64,000 nt of DNA, taken from positions 7,199,501 through 7,263,500 of the forward strand of contig CM073560.1 of NCBI GenBank assembly GCA_037074615.1, in the 5' to 3' direction. A program made the translations under genes and the position numbers. The stretch is from Leucaena leucocephala (Eukaryota; Streptophyta; Magnoliopsida; Fabales; Fabaceae). The stretch's first letter is position 1. The number at the start of each line of letters is the position of its first letter. The notes under the pieces were generated by a model. It searched no databases and was not told the DNA's origin. It worked only from the letters and a program-made list of their open reading frames with translations. Of the stretch, positions 11,244 through 23,192 are shown piece after piece.

Positions 11244-11537
11244 TCCATTATTTTGGATTCATAGATCAATTGGGGATTCCAAATTCTCTCATTTGATTAG
11301 AAATAATTTTCGGGCTTGGGGTCTCTCTAATGTATTTTCTGTAATGCCTTTTGCAATACCCATCTTGCTAAAATTGATCAATAGATTCTATATAAAATGA
11401 GGACATTTTGATATGTTATATGTATGAAATGATGCAGTTTTTATTATTTTTTTTTCAAAAAATAAATAAAAATAATACAATTTTGAGTTAGTTTCAGTGC
11501 CTAAGTGCAATGATGAGCACCAAGAGCTCATCACACC
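11244..11537 (+). pseudogene. Displaced last codons and 3' UTR of KS-like copy 1
   Basis: The sequence from 11249 matches the end of the intact gene: the TTTTGGATTCATAG ending with TAG at 11262-11264, then 3' flank. It was separated from 1920-1924 by copia B. The AATAAA found 138 bp after the stop of the intact gene is AATGAG here, so the poly(A) signal is also lost. Confidence 0.88.
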
Positions 11538-12856
11538 TAGGGCTGGGAATTTGGGTTGGCCCCATCAAATTCTGGTGGGTTGGGTTGGCGAATGTCCAGC
11601 CAAAAGACCCGCACCCGCCTAACCCATAACCTCGTTTTTTTTATTTTACACTTTTTTTTTAAATTTCATTCTTCCTTTTCTTCAATTTCAATATTTCCTT
11701 TCGTCCTTAAGTCGCGCACGCCTCCCTCTCCCTCAGAGTCTCAGACAAAGCCCTAACAGCCGGCAGCCGCTCTCGCTAGCCCTTCCTCTCCTCTTCCTCA
11801 ACATGCGCATCGCCTCCTCTCCTCAGCCCGTCCCCATCACCGTCGCCTCCTCTCCTCAGTCGCTCAGCACACAGCGCTCAACCCTCATTGTTAACTCCTC
11901 TCCTCCAGCTATTCATCCGCGCCTCCCTCTCCCCTCAGTACTCAGTAGACAAAGCCGTAGCCGCTAGCCCTTCTACAGTTGAACAAGCGCGTCGCCTCTT
12001 CTCCTCAGCCCGTCGCCGTTGCCTCTTCTCCTCAGCGGCTCAGTACTCAGTAGCTCAGGACTCAACCCTCGCCGGTGACTCCTCTCCTCAGCATCTTCTC
12101 AACTCTCCAGCTCTACTTCAAGGTATGATAATGTTATTCTGGGTCCAGTATTACTTGTTATATGTCCAATTACTCCTATTTACAACTTAGCAAGGATATT
12201 TCTTTCTGAAGTTCATGCTTTTGAGCAATTAGCCCAATTACTTCCAATAAGCCACTTGAGCGTTCATTGATTGATATCATAGCTAGTGGTCAGTGGTTCT
12301 AAATTGAGCTACCTGTAGTGGGTTCTAACCAATGAGAAATTTCCCTTGTTCTTGATGATATGCATCTAGTAATAAGCTTTTTTTGCCCTTTCAAGATGTG
12401 CTTTGTTAGCTGTTGGGTTTCATCTTTTGGCATTTCCTCACTGGTTAAGTTAATTAAAAATGTTGCTTATTCATAATACTATGAGGAATGTGAACACCAA
12501 TGTGTCTGTGTAAATGACCTGGTTCTTTCTGCTTGTTCTTTATCCATATCTGCCTTTGATCTACATGCAACAGGCTTTGAGCTATCAAGGCCAATCATAA
12601 TATGGAAAATTACCATCCTGGCATATTAAATAATAGATATAAGCTGAGTTGTATGTAATATTCATATGCTGCAGAAATCTAGAAGGTTTCAGCTTCAGGT
12701 AACAAAATCTAGCCCATAACTTGCCATGGCGGTCTCGGGTTGGTATTACATGCACCAACCCGCCTGGAGGCGGGCCTATTAAAATCGGCCTGCCTCCAAC
12801 CCAACCCGTCGCAGGCTAACCCGTATTTGGCGGGTTAGCTCGCATTACCACCCCTA
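11538..12856. mobile_element. Non-autonomous hAT element in 3' flank of copy 1
   Basis: 1319 bp, starting TAGGGCTGGGAAT and ending in the inverted form TAGGGGTGGTAAT. It is flanked by an 8-bp duplication, ATCACACC (11530-11537) and ATCACACT (12857-12864), as expected for hAT transposons. The flank of the intact copy has the unoccupied site at about 62020-62035. Both ends carry GGGTTGG/CCAACCC subterminal repeats. 11700-12120 is unusually rich in CT and CG for this window. No transposase frame is seen; the ORFs at 11556-11756 and 11888-12190 are low-complexity. Confidence 0.85.
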
Positions 12857-12864
12857 ATCACACT

Positions 12865-14052
12865 ACTACACATGGAAGAGATCTAATTTGAATGGTTCAT
12901 ATTAATTTTTTATTACTTTTATTTTTTTAAAAGAAAATGATTTTAATTCATACAGAATTTTAAAATGGTTTTTTATTTAAAAAATTGTAAATCTAAACCA
13001 TTGAAATTATATATACATATATTTAAATAGTTCATATATCACTGCAACAATAAGCACTAACACTAGTTCCACATAATTTTAGAGTATTTTTTTTTAAGAT
13101 CATAAAAAAAATTTAAAAATATATCATTTCATGTCTATAAGATATCAAATTAAAATGTCACTCATTTTATGTAGAATCATGTTATCAAAAGGGTAAAAAA
13201 CATTTTGAAAGTTGGGGCATTATAAAAGGTATTACAGAGAAGTACATTAGAGCCGCAAACCTGTAAAAAATATAGGCCACCTCTTAGGAAAGGCACCTAA
13301 TTTAGATGCCACATAAAGAATACAAAAGGTCTATGGGATTTTTCCCATCATTATTACTTCAGCGAATGAAGAATGGTTCTTGGTAATCCAATGTTTTTTT
13401 ATTCATATATCACAAAAGGATCTATGTTTTACTTTTGAGGAGAAAATAATTCACTTTGAATGGAGTTTGACCACTCCATCAATTTAGATTGTTTCAATTT
13501 ATCTTTTTAATAAAAGCAATCCAATAAAAAAAAGAGAAAGGACTTTGTTTTGTTTATATGGATCATTTGTAATTCAGTAAATTTGACGTAAACTCTACAT
13601 AGGAAGGCGTTGTCTTATGAATAGGGATCTTTCTGTTAGAGCCTACGTAACATACTCGAAATTACAAATATGAAACAAATGGAATAATTTAGTAAAAGCA
13701 TGCATGATATGACCAATAGATGTGATTTTGATCAGTGAGCAGTTTAAAATTGTAATAAAGAAATTATAAAAATAAATATTTTAGAAATAATAACTCTTAA
13801 TTGTTCATAATTTAATTTAATGATTAAGATGGGAAGTAGACGAAGTTGAGAGATATAAAAATGGTGGGAATTACAGTTGAAAAACTTCCTAATTACATTT
13901 CTTGTATTGTATGAGCTCCTCTAACTTTTATCAACTTCAAAGACCCCACTGTTATAGAATTTTAAATATATGACGCCCCATAGTTAATGATTATAGAGAA
14001 GCATTGACAAGTAACTTGAGGCGGAGTCCGCCTAAACTTATATTTGACAATT
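12865..14052. repeat. 3' flank of copy 1, duplicated at about 62030-63240
   Basis: Collinear with the flank of the intact gene with small indels. It includes half of a hairpin MITE family (about 13040-13300, with GTTGGGGCATTA and CATTAGAGCC) also seen in intron 10. No gene is seen. Confidence 0.8.
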
Positions 14053-14057
14053 ATAAC

Positions 14058-15871
14058 TGAAGGGAATTGTAAGACACGCAGCGGAAATTAACTTTAAAAA
14101 TTTTTCATTCCCTGCCTGGATCTACCGAGTGTGTTCAAGTCAAGGAGTAAGAAGTGTTACCTTCGGTATTCGAATTATGGTCGCGACCTCAGTATCTTCT
14201 CGTCGCGACTAGTCGTCTCTGGAGATTTCAGTCGCGACGTCCTCAGCTTCTCGTCGCGACTTGTCGTCTCTGGAGTTGTCAGTCGTGACGTCCTCTACTT
14301 CTAGTCACGACTGGAAGTCTCTTTTCGATCTTTCGATGTTCAAGATGCCTATATGGTCGCGACCTCAGTATCTCCTTGTCGCAACTGGTAGTCTCTTTTC
14401 GATCACGAGAAGTCGATGACTCAGATCGGCTTCCTCTACCGGTATCCACACGAACAGCGTTCCAATCACGAATGACGTGCTAGTGCCTCTTGTCCCTCTA
14501 GGGCTTTCTCAAGAATCCGTCCTCACCATCTCTATTTTGGCCGTTTCTTTTCTGCAAACCTTTTTCACTCTCCTTGTCACTCATCAAAAACCCTAACCCC
14601 TAATGTCAAATATATAGAATGCTATCGGTATTCTAACTGAGTTGGATTTCGGAATTAATCTTATATTAATTCTGAAATTAATACAATATCATATATTGCA
14701 TAATTTGATAAGAAACTAATTAAATAAATATGGTTTATATTAAATCCATCCCACAGATTTAATTCACCTATTCATTTAATTTAAAATAAAGATACGACAT
14801 AATTATATTTGATTTATTCTCATAAATCAAATTTGAGATATCATATCAATTTGAATTTCAAATTCAAAAGTGATAGAGATTTAATTTATCCTTATAAATT
14901 AAATCTTACAAATATCTCTTATATTATATATAATATATATACGAATTTATATATATAAATATATATATCCACCCTAGATTATTCATTGAATCTGGACATG
15001 TCTTAGATTCAATGAATTTGGATATCATAGCTCGTGTTGGGCTATTTTGTGTACGACCCTGTAGGCCCATATGAAGTTGGTAGTGGGCTAGTTACTATAC
15101 TGACCCACAAGTCGTGAGCGGTCTCTAGCAAGACATTATGACTACCCAAATCATATGAGGATTGATGAGCGATGTTACCTTCCATACAACCATATCACGT
15201 CCCTTTTGTCACACGACATTTTGGTCATAGATGAGGCATGGAGAACGTCATCCTCCTGTTCCTGACCGTTACTTTCTCGATCCCTGAGTAGTCTGACTAT
15301 AGAAATTGAACTACCTTTACATTACAGTATAGCCATACATTTCTCAGACTCACTCATCGAGGGGCCCAGTAATATCTCTTTACGAATGTGAGGGACAAAT
15401 CCCATCTTGACCATTCACATTCCTCCGCATGAAAAACCACTAAGCCCGAATATAGTCTTTATGATCACTCTGTCAAAAGTGACTTTTAACTAGGTCAAAG
15501 CTGAGTGTTTGTCATGTAGGAATCCATGATGATCTCAGGTCAAAGGGCATAGTGACATGGTTTGTATATGAGAGAAGCTTATGACTTAACCCATACAACT
15601 CTCTCATAGCGGGTCAGTCCAACACCTTTTACTTTTACATGTGTCTATGACTTTGATTTATATCTCTACATCTTCAAAGTCATACTGGTCTTATTTCATC
15701 TCTACTCCCTTATAGATGACCGACCAGGGACATTTAGGATAAGATCATGAGTTATCCAAGGATGGCCATCACAGTAAACATACAAATAATATGATAACAT
15801 AATTAAGAAATTCATAAATCAACAATGTTCATAATATAATGATTGGCCTTTAGGGAACACAATTTCCAACA
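14058..15871 (-). repeat. Copia A 3' LTR
   Basis: 1814 bp. Related to 26981-31830 and to the solo LTR at 50338-52249. It contains a cluster of GTCGCGAC-type palindromes at 14180-14420 and an AT-rich stretch at 14900-14970. Confidence 0.93.
14170..14420. repeat. GTCGCGAC minisatellite in copia A LTR
   Basis: Repeats of a roughly 60-bp unit containing the palindrome GTCGCGAC and CTTCTCGTCGCGAC. Several copies are decayed at CpG positions to GTCGTGAC, GTCACGAC or GTCGCAAC, as expected from methylcytosine deamination. It is also present at 30287-30500 and, better preserved, at 50460-50730. Confidence 0.75.
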
Positions 15872-15883
15872 TCCTCCCACTTG
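15872..15883 (-). promoter_or_regulatory. Copia A polypurine tract
   Basis: On the minus strand CAAGTGGGAGGA directly abuts the 3' LTR start TGTTGG, the usual plus-strand primer of plant copia elements. Confidence 0.88.
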
Positions 15884-15885
15884 CA

Positions 15886-16158
15886 CTAGGTACAATCATT
15901 AATTTGCCTAATTCCCATTGACCTAACATGACGCTCATGCTTTGCTTGCACAAGCGGCTTTGTTAGAGGATCAGCAACATTGTCTTCTCCTGCTACTTTG
16001 TATATTTTTATATCACCTCTATCATTGATTTCTCTGATGAGATGAAATCGCCTGAGTATATGCTTGGTCCTTTGATGTGACCGAGGCTCTTTGGCCTGTG
16101 CAATGGCACTACTATTGTCACAGAATAAAGTTATTGGATCTGAGATAGTAGGTATCAC
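15886..16158 (-). pseudogene. Copia A RNase H, C-terminal half
   Basis: 90-codon open frame ending 14 bp from the LTR. It has the LFCDNSSAIAQAKEP block with the conserved aspartate, the TKHI/HLIRE block and the ADPLTKPL ending typical of copia RNase H. The first half lies rightward at about 16159-16330, in another frame. Functions only as part of the polyprotein. Confidence 0.88.
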
Positions 16159-16317
16159 CCCTAGTTCAGTAATGAACTTCCTGATCCAAACGGCTTCCTT
16201 AGCTGCATCAGATGCTGCTATATACTCAGCTTCCGTTGCAGAATCTGCTACGGTACTTTGGTTAGAGCTCTTCCATCTTACTGCTACATTATTCAGGAGG
16301 AATATGTATCTAGACTA

Positions 16318-17397
16318 CTATTTTTGGTCATCCTGGTCAGTTTGGAAACTTGCATATGTGTAACAAGTTACACAGAGCTCATCATCCAATCCACCATAGA
16401 CCAAGAATAAGTCCTTAGTCCTTCTTAAGTACTTAAGGATATTCTTGATAGCAGTCCAATGGCCCTCACCAGGGTCCTGTTGATATCTGCTAGTCATACT
16501 CAAGGAAAATGAGACATCCGGTCGAGTACATAACATGGCGTACATGATAGATCCTATAGCAGAGGCATATGGAACCTTACTCATGCGACCTCACTGATCA
16601 AGTGTACTAGGACACAAATTCTTACTGAGGTGAATACCATGAGACATGGGTATGAAACCCCTATTTGATTCCTACTTACTAAACCTATGCAGTATTTTGT
16701 CTATATATGTGCTCTGACTGAGTCCTAGAAGCCTTTTAGATCTATCTCTATAGATCCTAATTCCTAGGATGTATGTGGCTTCACCTAAGTCTTTCATCGA
16801 GAAAGACTTTCCTAACGAAGACTTGACAATCTGCAAGGTAGGAATGTCATTCCCAATAAGTAGGATGTTATCGACATAGAGTACCAAAAATACAACTGTG
16901 CTCCCACTAACCTTCTTGTACACACAAGGTTCATCAATGTTTTGAAGAAATCCAAACTCTTTGACTACTTCATCAAAACGATGATTCCAACTCCGAGATG
17001 CTTGCTTCAGTCCATAAATGGACCTTTGAAGCTTGCACACCTTACCAGAGTCCTTGGAACACACAAACCCTTCAGGTTGTGTCATGTACACATCCTCAAG
17101 GAGCTTTCCATTAAGGAAGGCTGTCTTGACGTCCATCTGCCATATTTTATAGTCATAATATGTTACAATGGCAAGGAGGATTCTGATTGATTTGGCCATT
17201 GTAACTGGGGAAAAGGTCTCATCATAGTCCACACCATGAGTTTGAGTAAATCCTTTTGCAACCAAGCGTGCCTTGAAGACATTTACATTGCCATCCATGT
17301 CAGTTTTCTCTTTAAAACCCCACTTGCACCCGACAGTTTTTACACTTTCAGGCGGGTCGACTAAGGTCCATATCTGATTGTCATACATGGATTGCAT
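16318..17397 (-). pseudogene. Copia A reverse transcriptase
   Basis: KARLVAKGFTQTHGVDYDETF, WQMDVKTAFLNGKL and SIYGLKQASRSWN mark a copia reverse transcriptase in the frame 16672-17397. The catalytic YVDD is YVDN here, a loss of one catalytic aspartate that should abolish activity. The thumb/connection part continues at 16318-16584 (VPYASAIGSIMYAM) after stops. Confidence 0.92.
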
Positions 17398-17507
17398 CTC
17401 AGACTTTATGGCATTAAGTCATTTTTTAGAGTTTGGTCCCACTATAGCTTCTCGATAGGTAGCTGGCTCATTATGCTCAATGAGCAACACATCACGATTG
17501 TCAGAAA

Positions 17508-17858
17508 TCAGAAATCCATATCTCTGAGGCTGAAGTCGTGCCCTATTAGATCACCGTGGGCCTTGCGTGACTTGAGGAGTCTCAACAACTTGTTGTGAGT
17601 CTTCTCTATTTTCCATCCGTAGTTCTGTGGTGTCTTGTGGCTCTCGAACTTCTTCAAGGTGTACCTTACTCCCACTGGTTCTTTTAGAGATAAATTCTCG
17701 ATCGAGAAAGATACCATTTCTGACAACAAACACTTTGTTATCAGTGGGGTTGTAGACATAATATCCCTTGGTTTCCTTAGGATATCCCACAAAAAGGTAC
17801 TTTGAGGATTTAAGCGTTAATTTATCTGAGGCTTGTTGCTTAACATAGACCTCACATC
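17508..17858 (-). pseudogene. Copia A integrase C-terminal region
   Basis: After the stop at 17860-17862 the frame continues with the KYLFVGYPKETKGYYVYNP block, which is conserved at the copia integrase C-terminus. A proline/acidic linker with stops and overlapping open frames then leads to the reverse transcriptase. Confidence 0.75.
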
Positions 17859-17859
17859 C

Positions 17860-19410
17860 CTAAATCTTGAGAAAAGGCAAATTAGGTTTCCTCCCAGTCC
17901 ATATCTTATACGGAGTCTTTTCGATTGCCTTAGATGGAACACGATTCAGTGTGAACGCAGCTGTCTCTAGGGCATAGCCCCAAAAGGATGGTGGACGATC
18001 TGTTCGATTCATCATGGATCGAACCATATCTAATAGTGTTCGATTCCTCCGTTCAGAAATACCATTCAATTGTGGTGTTCCTAGAGGAGTCAATTGTGAG
18101 ACTATCCCATAACTCCTAAGATGATCAATGAACTCTTGGCTCAAATATTCACCACCCCGATCAGATTGAAGGGCTTTAATTGTTTTACCAAGCTGGTTTT
18201 GTACTTCATTTTGAAATATCTTGAACATTTCAAAAGATTCGTATTTATGTTTCATTAGATAGACGTAGCCATATCTACTAAAATCATCTATGAATGTGAT
18301 GAAGTATGAATAACCTCCTCTAGCATTTGTATTCATCGGTCCACACACATTTGTATGTATGAGGCCCAATAAATGAGTGGCCCTCTCACTGTGCCTAGTG
18401 AAAGGTGACTTTGTCAACTTTCCTAACAAGCAAGACTCGCAAGTATCATATGATTCAAAATCAAATGAGTTGAGAAATCCATCTTGATGGAGTTTAGAAA
18501 TACGTTTCTGATTTATGTGGCCCAGACGACAGTGCCAGAGGTATGTCGGATCTAAATCGTTTGGTTTGACCCTTTTGGTGGTTCTGTTATAGATATTTCC
18601 ATGATTGGGTTGTTCCAAGTTTAATATATAATGATCAACATGCAAATCACCATGAGCATAGAAAATATCATTACGATAAATGGAACATCTACTATTCCTA
18701 GCAATGGAAGTGTAACCTTCCTTATCCAAATAAGAAAGAGAAGCAATGTTACTACTCAAAGTAGGAACATAATAGCAATTGTTCAAAACTAACAAAAACC
18801 CAGTGGGCAGAATTAATTCATAAGTGCCTACAGCTAAAGCAGCAATCTTTGCTCTGTTTCCAACTCGTAGGTCAACTTCGCCCTTCTTCAGCTTCCTACT
18901 ATCCTTTAGGCCCTGCACATTTGTACAAATGTGAGAACCATATGCAGTATCTAATACCCATATAGTGGAAGTATAGAGATGAATGTCTATAACATAAATA
19001 CCTGAAGCAATAGCCCCGCTATCCTTCTTGTTCTTTTTCAGATCTTCAAGGTAGAGCTTGCAATTCCTCTTCCAATGACCAGGTTCATTGCAGAAGAAGC
19101 AGACTCCTTCATTTGGAGGCTTTGCCTTCTTTGGTGCAGGCTTGGTTTCGGGCTTACCTGACTCTTTGGTCTTACCTGATGAGCCATGACCCTTCACTTT
19201 GCCCTTACCTTTCTTTTTCATACCCTTTCCTTTCTGAACCATCAAAACTGTACTGGGCTTCTTCTTAACACTTGGCTCAGCATTTTTAAGCATCTCATGC
19301 AGTTCAGAAATAGATTTCTCCATGTTGTTCATGTTGTAGTTCATGACAAACTGGTCATAACTTTCTGGGAGTGAGTTTAAGATAAAATCTGTAGCTAACT
19401 CCTGCCTCAT
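17860..19410 (-). pseudogene. Copia A gag C-terminus, protease and integrase (516-codon frame)
   Basis: Longest open frame in the window. In order: the gag C-terminal part; a Lys-rich linker; an intact CCHC zinc knuckle CFFCNEPGHWKRNC (19060-19101); the protease site as DTAYGSHIC, where the usual DTG glycine is alanine; the integrase HHCC domain (WHCRLGH...CESC); and the core with FIDDFSRYGY, SDRGGEY and NGISERRNRT (the D,D,E triad). It ends at an in-frame TAG where family members continue. Its first codons lie close to the C1 insertion that separates it from the gag N-terminus at 22230-22430. The protease change and the terminations make it inactive. Confidence 0.92.
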
Positions 19411-19483
19411 GGGAAATCAAAGCCTCTCAAGGTGATCAATGTACCCTTTCATCTTTAAGACATGAGCACTGACTGATGCACCT

Positions 19484-22039
19484 TGAAACATCCTCCCTTA
19501 GACTCCTCAGAGTACACTTGCGGAAGCAATATTAGCTCGATTATATCTTAACTTAAACCCAGAAATTAAAATTTCTACTCTTAAGTTCCTTATTCTGAAC
19601 CTTTAATTTGAGAACTGATTAATCTCACTCTACACATCCAAATGAGGCTTATTACCTATCCACGTAATGCCCCAGATGTGTACAACTGGCTCACCAAATT
19701 TCGTAGCCAAACTCCTTCGTTTACTAGGTCAAACTGAGGCCAGAACACTGCTACCTCAGGACCTGCGAATTTCTCCCCTAATTCACCATACATAAATTGA
19801 ATATGCCAAACAATACTTATCATTGAATAACATAATGTCATACAGCATGGCATACACAACAAGACATATACATAATCTTGCTATCTCTATTACATCTCTT
19901 TCTGCCTAAACTCCGACAGCATAACCGCTACGCTTTATCTGTACAAAGAATTAAACTGTACTGATTCGGTAATCCCCTCATGAGAACTACCATTCTACGT
20001 AGTACCCAGGAAAAACTAGATGAACCGGCTAGGTCCACTCACTTCTAGCCTCCTTAGACAGCACTACGTACACAGTACTTATCATATACTGATGTTCAGT
20101 CTTTACTTCGGCAGCATAACGGCGTCTCTTAGGATTCTCAAAATCCACTTCAGCATAACCTCCCTGTAATGGGTTATGGATGGGGATGAGATTCGGGGGA
20201 ATCTCAGTAGCAACAATCATAACAATATATGTAATGCAGAGTGACAGTGCTTGCTTGTGATTGTGTACAGATAGGTATGCTGCGTGCTTCCATACTCAAT
20301 AACATATGATCATAGCATTGCAGTAGAGCTTCAAGCATAACATATAAGACAACAATCCAACCAAACAATAGCACAACAAAATCACAAAGCCATTACATAA
20401 AAGCTAGGATTAGTTACTACCTCAAAAGCTTAGCAGAGCTCTACTATCTCTATTCTGCTTCCAGCTCCGCCAGAACTTCCTTTCTTTCTTTCTTCCTCTC
20501 ACTTTCTCTCTCTAGCACCTCCTCCTCTCTCTAAAAGGCTCAAAACCGTGGGATGCATGATATGGGAGGGGGAGGGGGTATTTATAGTTTCCTTCAATGG
20601 CATTCCTGTAATTTTGAAGCCATATGAACTTGTGGTCCTGGTTTTTCCTGGAATTTCCTATTTTCTTTTATTCCTTTTTACTGCATCATCCAGGACACCT
20701 CAGTGGACACCTCAGCGGACACCTCAGCAGCACATTTCTCACATGTCCAAAACCCGGGACACCTCATCAGCTGACTCAGCCTGCTGACTCACCGGTCCAG
20801 AGTCTTACACCGTAATACGTGTCCTTAACTTTTCTTCTGCCTCTAAGATGACGCCATGTGGCATCTGGAAGGAACCTTTCACGCCTTCCAATGCTATCCA
20901 GATAAGTCCCGGACTTTATCTGATCACTTTCTCGGTTATCGTGCCAACCGAGTAACTTTACTCTACTGAATCACTGGGCCTGCGTTTTTGGCCTGGGAAT
21001 ACCATCTTGGGTCTCTGATCCAGCCCAAGTACTCTGATGGCACGCTTCCCAAGAAACACCTCTTGGCAAATTACCAAAATGCCCTTAGTCTCTCTTTCTT
21101 TACTTTATTAGGTCTAGGGGCATTATTGTCTTTTCACCTCTTAACAGAGTACTCTTTGACCCTGGTCAACTATCCAGATAACTTCCCTGGACTGTCTAAC
21201 CTTAGGCAAATGACCAAAATACCCTTTACTCATTCTTCAGCTGTTCTATAACATAGGGGCATTTTCGTCATTTTGCACCTTTTTCCCGGACACCGGCCCC
21301 TTTTACCACTGGACTGATCTAATGGGCCTGGGCCTTCCCTGGTGTCACTAAAGGCCTTAGAAACACTATACGGCCCCCTGGCCACAGTCCGATCATCCCT
21401 ATCGGGACTGCTTTTCCTTTACCGATTATAACTGTAAATTCCCATCTTCCGGAATTTTTACAGAAAAATCGGGACCTCAAATCAAAATTCCTTGACTCCT
21501 CATTCAACCCGGAATCCTTTCCTCTATCTCCCGGTATTTTCAGATATTTTATCCGGACCGGGCTGTTTTGGCCTGAAAAAGCACTCACGCGCACACTTTT
21601 CCAAAATGACAATTTTACCCCTGGTCATATTTCTAATTCTTTCATACACATAGAGACCTCATATGCACATTTCACAGTTCAGTGAAATGATCAGCATAAT
21701 TTTCTCTATTTTCTGGCAAAATATGGTACTCATCGGCTACCATCCCGATCTTTCCCATAATTACGATTTTGCCCCTGCATTCTCTTTCTGGCCTCATTGC
21801 TCATCTTCTCATCCTTTATCTTAAGTTCTAGAAATTCTCTTTCAATAACTCATCCCTTAAACTCTTCGGGAGTCATCATTACTTGAAAGGCTCGACAACC
21901 CGCCCATATCAGGTTATCTTACCCAGGAGCCAGCCCATATCAAGCTACCTGCAGAATTCCTAGGCTTAAGACTTAGGATATTCCTCACATTCCTCATTTT
22001 GAACCTAGGCGAACTAGACCCAAAAATTGGGATGTTACA
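19484..22039 (-). mobile_element. Solo LTR C1 inside copia A gag
   Basis: 2556 bp with TGAAACATCC...GGGATGTTACA ends, flanked by CACCT duplications (19479-19483, 22040-22044). It interrupts the gag frame. There is no internal coding region, so it is read as one LTR left by recombination. A TATAAATACCCCC promoter motif is on the minus strand at about 20572-20590. Long LTRs beginning TGTAAC on the minus strand suit Ty3/gypsy families, but the superfamily is not proven. Confidence 0.8.
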
Positions 22040-22044
22040 CACCT

Positions 22045-22430
22045 TCAGCCATCTTGCAGGAATATAAGGCCTTAGTGGTCTCATACCTCTCTTGCCTTGC
22101 TTGTTGCTGGAAAATTTCCTTGAGATGCACAATCATCTCATAAGCCTCCATGTGTTCCAGATCTCTTTAGAGCTTCGGAACCATGGTGGAAAGCATCAAG
22201 CATCCCACATCGACAGAGTCTTCCTTATGCTACATGTAAGCATCTCTTTGAGCTCTAGGAGCATTGGCTGCTGGCTCCTCAGGAATGGGTTGATCTAGGA
22301 CATGTGCCTTTCTTTCCTTCTTGAGAACAATTCTCAAGTTCCTAAACCAGTCAAGAAAGTTTGTCCCATTGAGTTTGTCCTTCTCAAGGATAGATCGCAA
22401 CGATAATGTAGCAATATTACTAGTCGTCAT
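22045..22430 (-). pseudogene. gag: Copia A gag, N-terminal part
   Basis: Open frame 22230-22430 starts MTTSNIATLSLRSILEKDKL, a standard opening of one plant copia gag group, and includes NFLDWFRNLRIVLKKERKAH. It then meets a stop, with gag-like MIVHLKEIFQQQARQERYET continuing to the insertion at 22044. Confidence 0.85.
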
Positions 22431-23192
22431 GATTCTACAATTAAAATATGTAATTAAATTAGCAATGTCCCACTAAATAAACAACCCCCAATATAATAAT
22501 TAGTGGGCTAAGATCCATATTTGGCTTAAACTTAAGTCCGCTTTGGCAGGATGCTTAAATTTAAGTTATTTAAGTAGGTAACACCTTTACTAATTACATC
22601 AAATGTAACTCTTAGATGTTCATGGGATTCCATCATCATATGATCCGGCATGTTTTAATCCCATCTAATGCCTTGAGACTCAAAACCGTTTGGTTAATCT
22701 TAATTAAGTCAAACAATAACAAACATATGTGAGTAGCACCATTACTCTTTGCTTATCTCCCCAAGATAACTCAAATGCACCCACTTTGGTGGAGCCTACA
22801 AGTGAGTGATCGAGGTTTTAAAAAGTGTTCATAAATTGACCGCATTATGACTTAAGATTTTATTTAGAGGGCTTAATTAACTATCTGGTTTACAAAAATG
22901 CATGTATCTCGGTTGTATCTCATACAAGTAATATGCATATAGAACATACATATAGTGATATAAGCATAAGATGCATAATTTTAAACGTGATACAATATAG
23001 CTCACCTATCGTAAGTCCCCTCAAGCCAATGAGAGGAGCTATTTGATAAGAAAAATAAAGAAACCTCGTTTTAACATTCGAGGGGAGTGAGATGAGAAGA
23101 GAATGTACATCGAGAGTAAATAGAGGAAGGCACGACAAGCAGGTCGTATTTAGAAAAATTACAACACTTGTAATCTAGAGCCATATTGTTCA
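22431..23192 (-). other. Copia A leader, proximal part
   Basis: Untranslated leader between the gag start and solo LTR C2. No coding signal is seen; the minus ORF at 22920-23138 is not supported. Confidence 0.5.
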
